Shown: positions 18,157 through 26,136, counted from the first letter of the stretch. The stretch is DNA of 35,419 bases from Alphaproteobacteria bacterium WMHbin7 (GCA_002753155.1 PDZW01000030.1:1-35419), one strand, 5' to 3'. Numbers and translations are program-made. The notes: a model not told the origin generated them from the sequence alone.

Positions 18157-18420
18157 TCAATGCACCCGAAGCGAGACCTCGGCATAGCGCCACGAGCCAG
18201 GCCGGAAAGGCTTGGTGCTGGTGACATAGACCGAATGCAGGGTGCCTTCGAGATTATGGCTCCAGAAATCCAGGAATTTGTGCAGCTCGGGATAGCGTGG
18301 GGCCAGGTCGTATTCCTGCCAGACATAGCTTTGCAGCACATGGGGATGATCGGGCAGGTGATAGAAGATTTCGGCCGTGGTCAGGCGGTAATCCTTCAGC
18401 ATCAGGTCGAACTCGCGCAT
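18157..18420 (-). CDS. usg: Usg family protein
   Basis: An 87-residue protein matching the alphaproteobacterial Usg family, small proteins of unknown function first noted beside tryptophan genes in Caulobacter. The recognisable core is [20 protein letters not shown] followed by [30 protein letters not shown]. The start at 18420 is chosen because AGGAGG lies just upstream; the longer frame adds 71 basic, low-complexity residues that do not belong to the family. No trp gene is nearby. Upstream of GH4 with a 46-nt gap. Confidence 0.85.
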   Translation of the reverse strand: MREFDLMLKDYRLTTAEIFYHLPDHPHVLQSYVWQEYDLAPRYPELHKFLDFWSHNLEGTLHSVYVTSTKPFRPGSWRYAEVSLRVH

Positions 18421-18619
18421 GACACCCTCCTTCTGGGCAATGTCTGCCGGGAGGAATTTGCCGGTCCGCTGATTTTCCTGGGGGGCGGGCCGGCCCCGGC
18501 GGCGTTCATAGGGGTGTTTATGCAACCGTTGGGCCAATTCCCCCACTGAGTCGGAGGATGGCAGGCCGGGCTTGCGAAAGCGGCGCGGGGGCTTTATCTT
18601 GCGGGCCTTCCTTAAGGAT

Positions 18620-18694
18620 TGGGGCGTAGCCAAGCGGTAAGGCAGCGGTTTTTGGTACCGCCATTCCCAGGTTCGATCCCTGGCGCCCCAGCCA
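18620..18694 (+). tRNA. tRNA-Gln (anticodon UUG)
   Basis: A complete cloverleaf, 75 nt including an encoded CCA. The acceptor stem is TGGGGCG / CGCCCCA with discriminator G. The anticodon arm GCGGT-TTTTGGT-ACCGC gives UUG at positions 34-36. The T arm has GGTTCGATCCC and the D arm GCCAAGCGGTAAGGC. Close to E. coli tRNA-Gln in sequence. Confidence 0.97.
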
Positions 18695-18830
18695 ATCTTT
18701 TCAATGAGTTATGTTGCGTCATTCCAATAATGCGGGCGAGCAAAGAACCTGGCGTGCGCTTACGAGCGCTCTGTGTCTAAGGCGTCAGAAGGCAAGGGCC
18801 GAACTGGCCAAGCAACAAGCCGAAGACTGA

Positions 18831-18890
18831 CCCCGAATCCGGTGTAATCGGGTAAATTCGGGGGGTGAATAATCCGGTATAATCCGGTAT
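18831..18890. promoter_or_regulatory. Tandem 10-bp repeats upstream of the fic gene, possible operator
   Basis: Four copies of a unit near AATCCGGTAT occur at 18836, 18846 (AATCGGGTAA), 18871 and 18881, all in ten-base phase; the last two are identical and adjacent. Overlapping them, CCCCGAAT (18831-18838) and ATTCGGGG (18856-18863) form an inverted repeat. The array ends 10 nt before the fic start, where a bound protein would block transcription or translation. Helical-turn phasing and the C-terminal winged helix of the Fic protein suggest autoregulation. Confidence 0.5.
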
Positions 18891-18900
18891 AAATGCAGGT

Positions 18901-19950
18901 ATGCTCAATACCGATACGATTCAGATTACCCCGGAACTCCTCACCTTTTTGTCGGAAATCGACGAATTCAAGGGGGCTTGGCGCGCCCTTGGTACGCTCG
19001 CCCCTGAGCGCCTGAATGCGCTCAGGCGCATTGCGACAATCGAGAGCATCGGTTCCTCGACCCGTATCGAGGGCAGCAAGCTTACCGACCGCGAGGTCGA
19101 GAAGTTGCTCGCCAATCTTGAGATCAAGAAATTCGCGACCCGCGACGAGGAAGAGGTCGCTGGCTATGCCGAGGTCATGGAAACCGTCTTCCATGCCTGG
19201 GCCGACATTCGCATGACGGAGAACGTCCTTAGGCAGTTGCACGGCGACCTACTGAAGCACAGCGCCAAGGATCAGCGGCATCGCGGCAACTACAAGACGC
19301 TTCGCAACGATGTCGGTGCTTTCGGCCCTGACGGCAAAATGATCGGCATCGTCTTTGAAACGGCAACGCCCTTCGACACGCCGCGCCGCATGAGCGAACT
19401 GATTGCCTGGCTTGCCCAAGCGCGTGAGGTGGCAAGGCTGCACCCGCTGATCATCATCGCGGTTTTTGTCGTGACCTTTCTGGAAATTCATCCCTTCCAG
19501 GACGGCAATGGCCGCCTGTCTCGGATTCTGACGACGCTGATGCTGCTTCAGGCCGGCTACGCCTATGTGCCCTACAACTCGCTTGAGAGCATCATCGAGA
19601 ACAGCAAGGAAGGCTATTATCTCGCCCTGCGCCAGACCCAGGCCACCATCCAGAGCGCTGCGCCCGACTGGCAGCCCTGGTTGACCTTCTTCCTGCGAGC
19701 CTTGCAGCAACAGAAGCGCCGTCTTGAGACTAAGGTCGAGGCCGAACGGCGAGCCCTTCTCGATCTGCCCGAGCTGGCACTCCAGATCATCGACTATGTT
19801 CGCTCCCATGGCCGGGTTACGACACGCGATATGGTTCGCGAATACGGGGCAAGCCCCAACACCCTTAAGGTGACGTTCAAAAACCTGGTCGAAAAGGGCC
19901 TGCTGATTCGCAAAGGTGCCGGGCGCTCGACTTGGTACAGCTTGCCGTGA
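18901..19950 (+). CDS. Fic family protein (class II, self-inhibited) with C-terminal winged helix
   Basis: A 349-residue Fic protein. Fic enzymes usually transfer AMP from ATP onto target proteins. The catalytic motif HPFQDGNGRLSR is complete (H197 to R208). The N-terminal inhibitory motif (S/T)xxxE(G/N) is seen as STRIEG (S53, E57, G58), which makes it a class II protein held inactive by its own helix, so no separate antitoxin is needed. Residues about 285-349 form a winged helix-turn-helix (VTTRDMVREYGASPNTLKVTFKNLVEKG), suggesting DNA binding and autoregulation at the tandem repeats upstream. It lies 206 nt after tRNA-Gln, a common insertion neighbourhood, and has no operon partner. The ATG at 18901 is preceded by a weak CAGGT. 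Confidence 0.9.
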   Translation: MLNTDTIQITPELLTFLSEIDEFKGAWRALGTLAPERLNALRRIATIESIGSSTRIEGSKLTDREVEKLLANLEIKKFATRDEEEVAGYAEVMETVFHAWADIRMTENVLRQLHGDLLKHSAKDQRHRGNYKTLRNDVGAFGPDGKMIGIVFETATPFDTPRRMSELIAWLAQAREVARLHPLIIIAVFVVTFLEIHPFQDGNGRLSRILTTLMLLQAGYAYVPYNSLESIIENSKEGYYLALRQTQATIQSAAPDWQPWLTFFLRALQQQKRRLETKVEAERRALLDLPELALQIIDYVRSHGRVTTRDMVREYGASPNTLKVTFKNLVEKGLLIRKGAGRSTWYSLP

Positions 19951-20050
19951 AGTGCAGGCGAGGGGGTCGCCGTGCGGGACAATTTGGGGACAGTGCTAGG
20001 TGAAATTGCCGGAATCCAGAGGAAACTAGGCGCAGCTTAATCCGTTGAGA

Positions 20051-20797
20051 TTACAGGGCCCGGATTTTTGGCAGAATCGTCGTTCGCGCCCGCTCAAGGT
20101 CTTCAGGAAAGTCGATCTCTATCCAGGGCAGGCCGGAAACATCCTCGATCGCAAAGACCGTCGGATCGGCCAGCATCATGTCGCGCATGGCCGGTTCGTA
20201 GGGAAGTTCCAGCGCACCTCGTTCAATGTAAGGGCGAAGCGCTTCGACCATTTTAATACTTTCGGCGGGGCCGAATTTGGCAAAGCCGGGCCATTCTCCG
20301 ACAGCATCGAACGCCAGTCCCGGCGGAAGCGACTTTCCAAACTCGACGATGGCGCCATCCTTCAGACACAGCTTGACCGGTTCGTCGCCCGGCACGAAAT
20401 CGCGGTCCATCAGGAAGACCGTGCCCGGCCTGGCCGCCAGTCTTTTCATCATGGAGGCCGGATAGAGAACGTCGGCATCCATGAACAAGACATCGCTTGC
20501 GCCATCCAAGACGTTGCGCGCCAGCCACAAAGAAAGAATGGGGCCTTTCAGGAAGTCTGGGTTTTCAACAAAGCGCACGAAGTTTTCTGCACCCAGGCGG
20601 GCCACGGCCTGGCGCAGCAATTCCTGACGATAGCCGACGACAAGCGTCAGATCCTGAACGCCGATATCTTTCAGGATGGTCAAATGGCGCTCGAGCAGCG
20701 AGGTTCCCTCGAACTCCAGCAACACCTTGGGCAGCGCTGTCTCCTGGCCGCCAAACAGTCTTTTGCCGATGCCGGCCGCCAGCATGATCGCGCGCAT
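20051..20797 (-). CDS. Stand-alone nucleotidyltransferase (sugar/alcohol-phosphate type)
   Basis: A 248-residue NTP_transferase-fold protein, close in pattern to LicC/PntC-like cytidylyltransferases. It has the nucleotide loop MLAAGIGKRL (residues 5-14), LPK with K24, and the metal-binding acidic segment FMDADV (D107, D109). Such enzymes join CTP or another NTP to a sugar phosphate, phosphocholine or phosphonate. It is at the edge of the phosphonate cluster, divergent from the AEP transaminase gene with a shared 132-nt upstream region. The cluster already has a nucleotidyltransferase fused to PEP mutase, so this one may activate a second head group or a modified phosphonate. Substrate is inferred from context only. 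Confidence 0.75.
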   Translation of the reverse strand: MRAIMLAAGIGKRLFGGQETALPKVLLEFEGTSLLERHLTILKDIGVQDLTLVVGYRQELLRQAVARLGAENFVRFVENPDFLKGPILSLWLARNVLDGASDVLFMDADVLYPASMMKRLAARPGTVFLMDRDFVPGDEPVKLCLKDGAIVEFGKSLPPGLAFDAVGEWPGFAKFGPAESIKMVEALRPYIERGALELPYEPAMRDMMLADPTVFAIEDVSGLPWIEIDFPEDLERARTTILPKIRAL

Positions 20798-20929
20798 ATT
20801 GCCTGCCCCTGAACAGATCGTGTCAACAAACGGCTACAAGCTAAAGCCTGGAGGTAGTCTCCTCAAGCCAAATCATGTTAAGATTCCGGATACTTGCTCC
20901 CGCTTTGGCCGTTTACAGGATGTTTGCCC

Positions 20930-22045
20930 ATGCCTCCGGTTCCCCTGCTGCTGACGCCAGGCCCACTGACCACTTCGGATACGGTCAAGGAGGCCATGCT
21001 GCGCGATTGGGGCTCGCGCGATCCTGACTTCATCGCCATGAATTCCGGAATTCTGGAAAGGCTTTGCGGCATCGTCAATGCCGGGCTTACGCATGTCGCC
21101 GTACCTATCCAGGGCAGCGGCACTTTCGCCGTCGAGGCGATGATCGGCACTCTTTTGCCCAGATCAGGGGCCAAGCTTTTGGTCCTCGTCAACGGCGCCT
21201 ACGGCCATCGCATGGTCAAAATGGCTCATATTCTTGGGCGTCCCGTCGAGATGATGGAGTGGCCAGAAGATGCGCCGGTGTCGCCCCAGAAAGTCGATGC
21301 CAGATTGGGCCAGGACGCATCGATAACCCATGTTGCCGTGGTTCAGTGCGAAACCACCTCGGGCATTCTGAATCCGATCGAAGAAATCGCCGACGTCGTA
21401 CGAAAGCAGCGGCGCGCCTTGTTCATCGACGCCATGAGCGCCTTTGGCGCACTGCCGCTTGATCTTGAGAAAACGCCCTTTCTGGCCCTTGCCGCTTCCA
21501 GCAACAAGTGCCTGGAAGGTGTGCCCGGCCTTGGCTTCGTCATCGCCCAGCGCGAGATGCTGAAAGCTTCGAAAGGCAATGCCCATTCTCTGGCGCTGGA
21601 CCTGCATGATCAATGGCAGGGCTTTCAGGCCAATGGACAGTGGCGCTTTACGCCGCCCACGCATGTGGTCGCAGCCCTTGCCCAGGCGCTGGATGAATTC
21701 GATGCCGAAGGGGGTGTTGCCGGGCGGGGAAAGCGCTATCGGGACAATCTGCGTGTTCTTGTTTCCGGCATGCGCGCCATGGGCTTTCAGCCGCTGTTGC
21801 CCGAGGCGGTTCAGGCCCCGATCATCGTTACCTTTCGTATGCCGTCCGATCCCGCCTTCGATTTCCAGGCCTTCTACCGGGGCATGGCGGGGCGGGGCTT
21901 CTTGATCTATCCCGGCAAGCTGACGGTGGCCGACAGCTTTCGAATGGGCTGCATCGGAAGGTTGACTGCTGCCGATATGCAAGCCGCCATCGAGGCGGTT
22001 AAAAGCACCTTAGCGGAATTGGGTGTTGCCAGCGGCGCGCCCTGA
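20930..22045 (+). CDS. phnW: 2-aminoethylphosphonate aminotransferase (PhnW family)
   Basis: A 371-residue PLP enzyme of fold type I. It begins LLLTPGPLTTSDTVKEAML as in PhnW, with QGSGTFAVEAMIGTLLP for cofactor phosphate, D167 in FIDAMSAFG, and the PLP lysine K193 in SSNKCLEGVPGLGFVI. PhnW interconverts AEP and phosphonoacetaldehyde. With PEP mutase and decarboxylase genes present and no phosphonatase (phnX), the likely direction is AEP synthesis. The ATG at 20930 has ACAGGA nine nt upstream; a TTG at 20894 would add 12 residues unlike the family. Related alanine-glyoxylate transaminases are the main alternative, but context and the N-terminal motif favour PhnW. Confidence 0.87.
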   Translation: MPPVPLLLTPGPLTTSDTVKEAMLRDWGSRDPDFIAMNSGILERLCGIVNAGLTHVAVPIQGSGTFAVEAMIGTLLPRSGAKLLVLVNGAYGHRMVKMAHILGRPVEMMEWPEDAPVSPQKVDARLGQDASITHVAVVQCETTSGILNPIEEIADVVRKQRRALFIDAMSAFGALPLDLEKTPFLALAASSNKCLEGVPGLGFVIAQREMLKASKGNAHSLALDLHDQWQGFQANGQWRFTPPTHVVAALAQALDEFDAEGGVAGRGKRYRDNLRVLVSGMRAMGFQPLLPEAVQAPIIVTFRMPSDPAFDFQAFYRGMAGRGFLIYPGKLTVADSFRMGCIGRLTAADMQAAIEAVKSTLAELGVASGAP

Positions 22046-22051
22046 CCCAAT

Positions 22052-23050
22052 CTAACAACCTGTTTTGTCGGGTGATTTGGGCAGCCCCAGATAAATCAGT
22101 CCGACCAGCCCACCCCAACACAACCAGATCAATTCGCGGGCCCGGCGCACCAGGGCGACGGCCAGCCCCAATTCTGCCGAGCCAGAGATGGCGGCATAGA
22201 GCAGAAGGAACGTGCCTTCTTGCACGCCGATGGAGGCTGGCATGATGAAGATGGCCGAACGAACAAGCTGAATGGCCGCTTCGATGATCCAGGCATCGAT
22301 CAGGCTGACCGGGTGGCCCAAGAGCCAAGATATGATCCAGATTTCGGCGATGCCCAGCAGCCAATTGACCAAGGCAAAGCCGATTGCCAAAAGAAAACGT
22401 CCGCCATGCTGGGAATAGAAGCGAACCAGCATGTCGTCGAATTCCCGCACCTGTTCGATGCGGTGCGCGATTCGGTTTCCGCCGGGAAGTTTCGAAAGGG
22501 TGCCCCATAGCCAGGAGGTCAGGCGGATGCGTTGGATCAGAAAGAAGGCCAGAATCGACAGGGCGAAGACGGCCAGTCCGGCACCTCCGATGGTCTTGTA
22601 GATGACCGGCAGACGCTCCGATTCCAGCATGAAGGCGAAACCGATTGCCAGGAACAGAACCAGGGCGATCATGTTCACCGTCTTGCCCAGCACCAGCGAG
22701 GCGGTGCCCGCCTTAAGTCCGATGCCATAACGCCGTTTGAGAATCAGCGCCTTGACCGGCTCGCCGCCCAGGCCGCCTGCGGGCAGGACGGTATTGAACA
22801 GCTCGCCCACCAGACGGATATTGAAGATGCGCCAGAACCAGTTGACCGTCAGCGGTATCTCGATCAGGGCCATGTGAAAGGTCAGGACATCGATGGAGAA
22901 GGCGGTCAGATACAGCAACAAGATGGCGCCAAAGCCCAAAAATCCGACCTGGCTTGCCATCGCCCATACTTGCGCCAGATCTGTTTGAAAGACGACGAAG
23001 GCAAAAAGGCCAGCACCAGCGAGAAGGTAGAGAATCTTGACAAAGCGCAT
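22052..23050 (-). CDS. UPF0104 / lysylphosphatidylglycerol-synthase-TM family membrane protein
   Basis: A 332-residue polytopic protein with about eight membrane helices. It matches the AglD/MprF-N-terminal family, whose members flip or handle membrane lipids: early Phe/Val-rich helix, then LVGELFNTVLPAGGLGGEPVKALIL (about 90-113), IIEAAIQLVRSAIFIMPASIGVQEG and later RRARELIWLCWGGLVGL. The start at 23050 is used because upstream residues fall inside the neighbouring phosphatidyltransferase gene, whose stop is 7 nt away. Coupling to a phosphatidyltransferase suggests a role in translocating or transferring the phosphonolipid or another head-group lipid. Function is inferred. Confidence 0.75.
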   Translation of the reverse strand: MRFVKILYLLAGAGLFAFVVFQTDLAQVWAMASQVGFLGFGAILLLYLTAFSIDVLTFHMALIEIPLTVNWFWRIFNIRLVGELFNTVLPAGGLGGEPVKALILKRRYGIGLKAGTASLVLGKTVNMIALVLFLAIGFAFMLESERLPVIYKTIGGAGLAVFALSILAFFLIQRIRLTSWLWGTLSKLPGGNRIAHRIEQVREFDDMLVRFYSQHGGRFLLAIGFALVNWLLGIAEIWIISWLLGHPVSLIDAWIIEAAIQLVRSAIFIMPASIGVQEGTFLLLYAAISGSAELGLAVALVRRARELIWLCWGGLVGLIYLGLPKSPDKTGC

Positions 23051-23057
23051 GGCCGCT

Positions 23058-23699
23058 TCAGACGTGAAAGCGGCGGGCAAAAGACAGGAATTGCAGCCCC
23101 CAATAGACCTGGGCGCCAATGGCTCCGGCGGGCAGCAAAAGCCATGTGCCGTTTGCCAAGGCAAGCAGCAGGACCAGGAAACAGAAATCCGCGCGCGTCA
23201 ATTCGCGGAAGATGAAGACGGTCCACTCCACCAAGCCCTGGGGCTGATGGTGGGGTTGCTGGGTTTCAACCTTCTCGGCGGCGTCGGCTTTCTCGAAATA
23301 AAGCCCGATCACATAGTTGATGGTGCCGCCGATAGCCGCCGCATAGCCCATCCAGGCCCAGATTTCCGATTGGTTCTGATGGGCGACGCCATAGCCCAGC
23401 CCCAGAAAGAAGGCGGAATGCACGATCCAATCGACGATGGTGTCGAAGCGCCTGCCGAATTCGGAACATTGGTTCTTGGTCCGCGCCACTTCGCCATCGC
23501 AATTATCGAGGACGTAGGTGACGATCAGAAGCAAGGCCCCCAGCACTTCTTCATTCCAGGCCAGAGCCAAGGCTGAGAGCAATCCGGTTGCCAGCGACGC
23601 TGCCGTGACCTGATTGGCCGAGACGGGCAGGCGCAGCAGAAGGGGCGTTGCCAGCGATGACAGATAGCGGACGAGGGGAAAGATGGAAGCGTGATTCAT
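23058..23699 (-). CDS. CDP-alcohol phosphatidyltransferase 1
   Basis: A 213-residue integral membrane protein with about six helices and the complete family motif DxxDGxxAR-x8-GxxxDxxxD: DNCDGEVAR, then GRRFDTIVD, giving D65, D68, D86 and D90. Members transfer a phospho-alcohol (or, with CMP-AEP, a phosphonate) between a CDP/CMP-activated donor and an acceptor such as diacylglycerol. It precedes the UPF0104 gene by 7 nt and is divergent from phosphatidyltransferase 2 over 78 nt. It is clearly less related to copies 2 and 3 than those are to each other. Donor and acceptor cannot be read from the sequence. Confidence 0.9.
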   Translation of the reverse strand: MNHASIFPLVRYLSSLATPLLLRLPVSANQVTAASLATGLLSALALAWNEEVLGALLLIVTYVLDNCDGEVARTKNQCSEFGRRFDTIVDWIVHSAFFLGLGYGVAHQNQSEIWAWMGYAAAIGGTINYVIGLYFEKADAAEKVETQQPHHQPQGLVEWTVFIFRELTRADFCFLVLLLALANGTWLLLPAGAIGAQVYWGLQFLSFARRFHV

Positions 23700-23777
23700 G
23701 GGGCGAGATTAGCCAAGAAGTTCTCCGGCGTGAAGACAAGTCTTGACAGGACAAGTCCACCAGATCAGCTTTCGGGC

Positions 23778-24395
23778 ATGAAAACAGACCCTTGGGATCA
23801 AAAAGCGGCGCGGATACTGGTTCGGCCTTTGGTGCAAACGCCGATTCATCCGAATCATGTGACGATATTCAATATTCTGGTGGCATTGGCCGGTTGCTGG
23901 TTGATCGCTTCGGGAGAGGCTGCTTCCCAAAGCTGGGGGGCGTTTTTGTTCGCCCTCTCGCGCTTTCTGGATCATTTCGACGGTGAGTTGGCCCGCCAGT
24001 CGGGAAAAACCTCGAAGCTTGGCTATTATCTCGATTACGTCGCCGGGGGCATCAGCTTTGGCGCGCTGTTCCTGTCCATGGGGATCGGCTTCTCGCAGGG
24101 CCTGCTGGGTGGTTGGGCCATTCTGCTGGGAGTGGCGGGCACATCCTCGGCGGTGATCTCGGTTTTCCTCAATCTCGGCATCGACAGGGCCAGCAAGTTC
24201 GATGAGGGCGAGGCCATCGGCTATCCCGCCTTTGCGGGCTTCGAACTTGAAGACGGCATATATCTGATCGCCCCCGTTGCCTGGCTGGGCTGGCTCGAAT
24301 ATTTCTTCATCGCCGCCGGCATCGGGGCGACAGTCTATACCTTGTGGACCCTGCTTAATCTGTTGAGGCTTCGCCGGAAAACAGGAACTTCCTGA
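23778..24395 (+). CDS. CDP-alcohol phosphatidyltransferase 2, catalytic motif incomplete
   Basis: A 205-residue membrane protein of the same family. The motif reads DHFDGELAR, eight residues, GYYLDYVAG: D65, D68 and D86 are present, but the fourth Asp, at position 90, is Gly. That Asp is thought to be the general base in this family, so activity by the usual mechanism is doubtful. It resembles copy 3 along its length (RPLVxTxxxPN, ASGEA, DGELARxSGKTS), so they are paralogues. The start at 23778 gives a family-like N-terminus; an earlier start at 23691 would overlap copy 1. The last 41 nt overlap copy 3 on the opposite strand. It could act as a partner in a heterodimer or with another substrate. 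Confidence 0.82.
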   Translation: MKTDPWDQKAARILVRPLVQTPIHPNHVTIFNILVALAGCWLIASGEAASQSWGAFLFALSRFLDHFDGELARQSGKTSKLGYYLDYVAGGISFGALFLSMGIGFSQGLLGGWAILLGVAGTSSAVISVFLNLGIDRASKFDEGEAIGYPAFAGFELEDGIYLIAPVAWLGWLEYFFIAAGIGATVYTLWTLLNLLRLRRKTGTS

Positions 24396-24969
24396 ATTTC
24401 AGGAAGAAGAAAACGGCAAAGGCCGGGGCGCCGATGGCCGCCAGGGCCAGCAGAATTTGTGACAGGCCCAGCCAGATCAGCACGGGAATGGCCAGCATGC
24501 CGTCGTCGGGATCGAATCCGCCGGAACCTGATATTTCGGCAGCCCTGGCACCTTGCAAGGCTTCGGCGCGCATGACCAGCCAAAGGATTGAGGCCACGGC
24601 GCTGCCAGCCATGAAACCCATGGGAATCGACCACAGACCGAAAAATCCGTCGCGCAGCCCGATTCCCAGGCCTACGAAAATCAGGGCATTGGAGAGGCTG
24701 TCGGCAATCAGATCGTATCTGTGCCCCCAGGGGCTGGTCTTGCCTGAAAGGCGGGCAAGTTCTCCGTCGGCGCGGTCGAGAACCATCGAGACCAGGAACA
24801 GCCCCGCCCCCCAGGCAATCAAGCTGGCCTCGCCCGAGGCGACCAGGGCCGCCGAAGCGATGCCGCAGGCCAGTCGCAGCGTCGTAATCTGGTTGGGTGT
24901 CACCGCCGTATTGACGAGCGGGCGGACACCCAGGCGCGAAACCTTGTGAATCCAGGTATTGTGGCTCAT
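24355..24969 (-). CDS. CDP-alcohol phosphatidyltransferase 3
   Basis: A 204-residue polytopic enzyme with the complete motif DRADGELAR-x8-GHRYDLIAD (D65, D68, D86, D90, the same numbering as copy 1). Its start overlaps the stop of the phosphonopyruvate decarboxylase gene (ATGA), so it is translated with pepM-ppd. This makes it the best candidate for transferring AEP from CMP-AEP to a lipid acceptor, as an ethanolamine- or choline-phosphotransferase does with CDP-alcohols. Paralogue of copy 2, with which it overlaps by 41 nt tail to tail. Confidence 0.9.
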   Translation of the reverse strand: MSHNTWIHKVSRLGVRPLVNTAVTPNQITTLRLACGIASAALVASGEASLIAWGAGLFLVSMVLDRADGELARLSGKTSPWGHRYDLIADSLSNALIFVGLGIGLRDGFFGLWSIPMGFMAGSAVASILWLVMRAEALQGARAAEISGSGGFDPDDGMLAIPVLIWLGLSQILLALAAIGAPAFAVFFFLKFRKFLFSGEASTD

Positions 24970-26126
24970 GACGTGGCAGCCTTCCCGCCTTCGGCTTGTA
25001 GGAACGCCTTGAAGCGGCGCGCCACTTCCCAGGGCTTGACGGTGGGGCGGCCCAGCTTGTCCATCGAGCCAGGGGCAATGCGCGCGTGAATCAAATGGGG
25101 GCCGGGTGTTGTCAAGGCCATGGCAATGGCCTTATCGAAGCCCAAGGCGTCGTCCACCGAACTGGCGTGAGCATAGCCAGAGGCCAGGGCCACCTGGGCG
25201 AAATCGACGCTTCCCGACACCGTCATCTGGCCGCCGGTGGAATCGTGTACGCCATTGTCGAAAATGACATGCGTGAGGTTGCCTGGCCTATAGGCGCCGA
25301 TGGTGGCGACATTGCCCATCTTCATCAGTGCCGCGCCGTCGCCGTCGAGAACGACGACCGGACGGTCCGTGTTCAAAGCCACGCCCAGCCCCATGGCGCT
25401 GGCCCCGCCCATCGAGCCCACCTGATAGAGATGCTGCTCGCGGTCGGCCAGGGTGAAAAGCTCGCGCCCGCACTTGCCCGTGGTGGCGACGACCGCGGCA
25501 CTCTGCGGAATGACGGACAACAAGCGTTCCAGAAGATTGGCGCGGGCGGCTTTTGGGCCGTTGCTGCGAAAATCAGAGTAGCCTCCAGGGGGCGACAGCG
25601 AAGGCTGGGGCTGGTCCAGCGTTTCTTCCTCAACGCTGTCCTTGGCCATGATGAAGGCAAAGGGCAGTCCCGTCTCGGCCATGGATGAGCGGGCGGCATT
25701 TAGCGCCTTTGCGATCTCGTCTGGCTGGGTCGGGAAAGGAAGGTGGGGAACGCGCAGCACATCCAGCAGGCTTGCTGTGATTTCACCCATCAGTTCGTGC
25801 TGGGGCTCGTCCTTCAGGCCTGCCTGGCCGCGCCATGTGACGATCATCAGGGTCGGAATGCGAAAGGGCCAGTTAAGCGAGGTCAGCGGATTGACGGCGT
25901 TGCCCAGCCCCGAATTCTGGCACATGACGACGGTTTCTCGACCGGCCAGCCAGGCACCCGCGGCAATGGCCACCGCCTCGCCCTCGCTGGCCGCTCCCAC
26001 ATATTGAATGGCAGGGTCGCTGATGACGCGGTTGATCATCGGCGTCAGAAACGAGCAAGGGACGCCGGTATAGAAATCGATCCCCTGGCGGCTGGCCTCT
26101 GACAGAAACTGCGCGGCTTTGATCAT
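24966..26126 (-). CDS. Phosphonopyruvate decarboxylase
   Basis: A 386-residue ThDP-dependent decarboxylase converting phosphonopyruvate to phosphonoacetaldehyde, the step that pulls the unfavourable PEP mutase reaction forward. The N-terminal domain has GVPCSFLTPMINRV and a catalytic Glu in ASEGEAVAIAAGAW (E48); the C-terminal ThDP/Mg motif is GDGAALMKMGN...N (GDG at 262-264, N291). The length, near 380, fits Ppd rather than acetolactate synthases of about 550 residues. The start at 26126 is 10 nt after the pepM stop; the longer frame runs into pepM. Middle gene of pepM-ppd-phosphatidyltransferase 3. Confidence 0.92.
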   Translation of the reverse strand: MIKAAQFLSEASRQGIDFYTGVPCSFLTPMINRVISDPAIQYVGAASEGEAVAIAAGAWLAGRETVVMCQNSGLGNAVNPLTSLNWPFRIPTLMIVTWRGQAGLKDEPQHELMGEITASLLDVLRVPHLPFPTQPDEIAKALNAARSSMAETGLPFAFIMAKDSVEEETLDQPQPSLSPPGGYSDFRSNGPKAARANLLERLLSVIPQSAAVVATTGKCGRELFTLADREQHLYQVGSMGGASAMGLGVALNTDRPVVVLDGDGAALMKMGNVATIGAYRPGNLTHVIFDNGVHDSTGGQMTVSGSVDFAQVALASGYAHASSVDDALGFDKAIAMALTTPGPHLIHARIAPGSMDKLGRPTVKPWEVARRFKAFLQAEGGKAATS

Positions 26127-26136
26127 GACTGCCAGC

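Noticed and set aside
18711-18830. Small 39-codon open frame between tRNA-Gln and fic, rich in Arg, Ala and Gln.
   Set aside because: No ribosome site, no recognised family; a class II Fic protein needs no small antitoxin. It could be a remnant, but nothing supports a gene.
23691-23777. Upstream start for phosphatidyltransferase 2.
   Set aside because: It would overlap the start of the divergent copy 1 and add 29 residues unlike the family; 23778 gives motif positions equal to the other copies.
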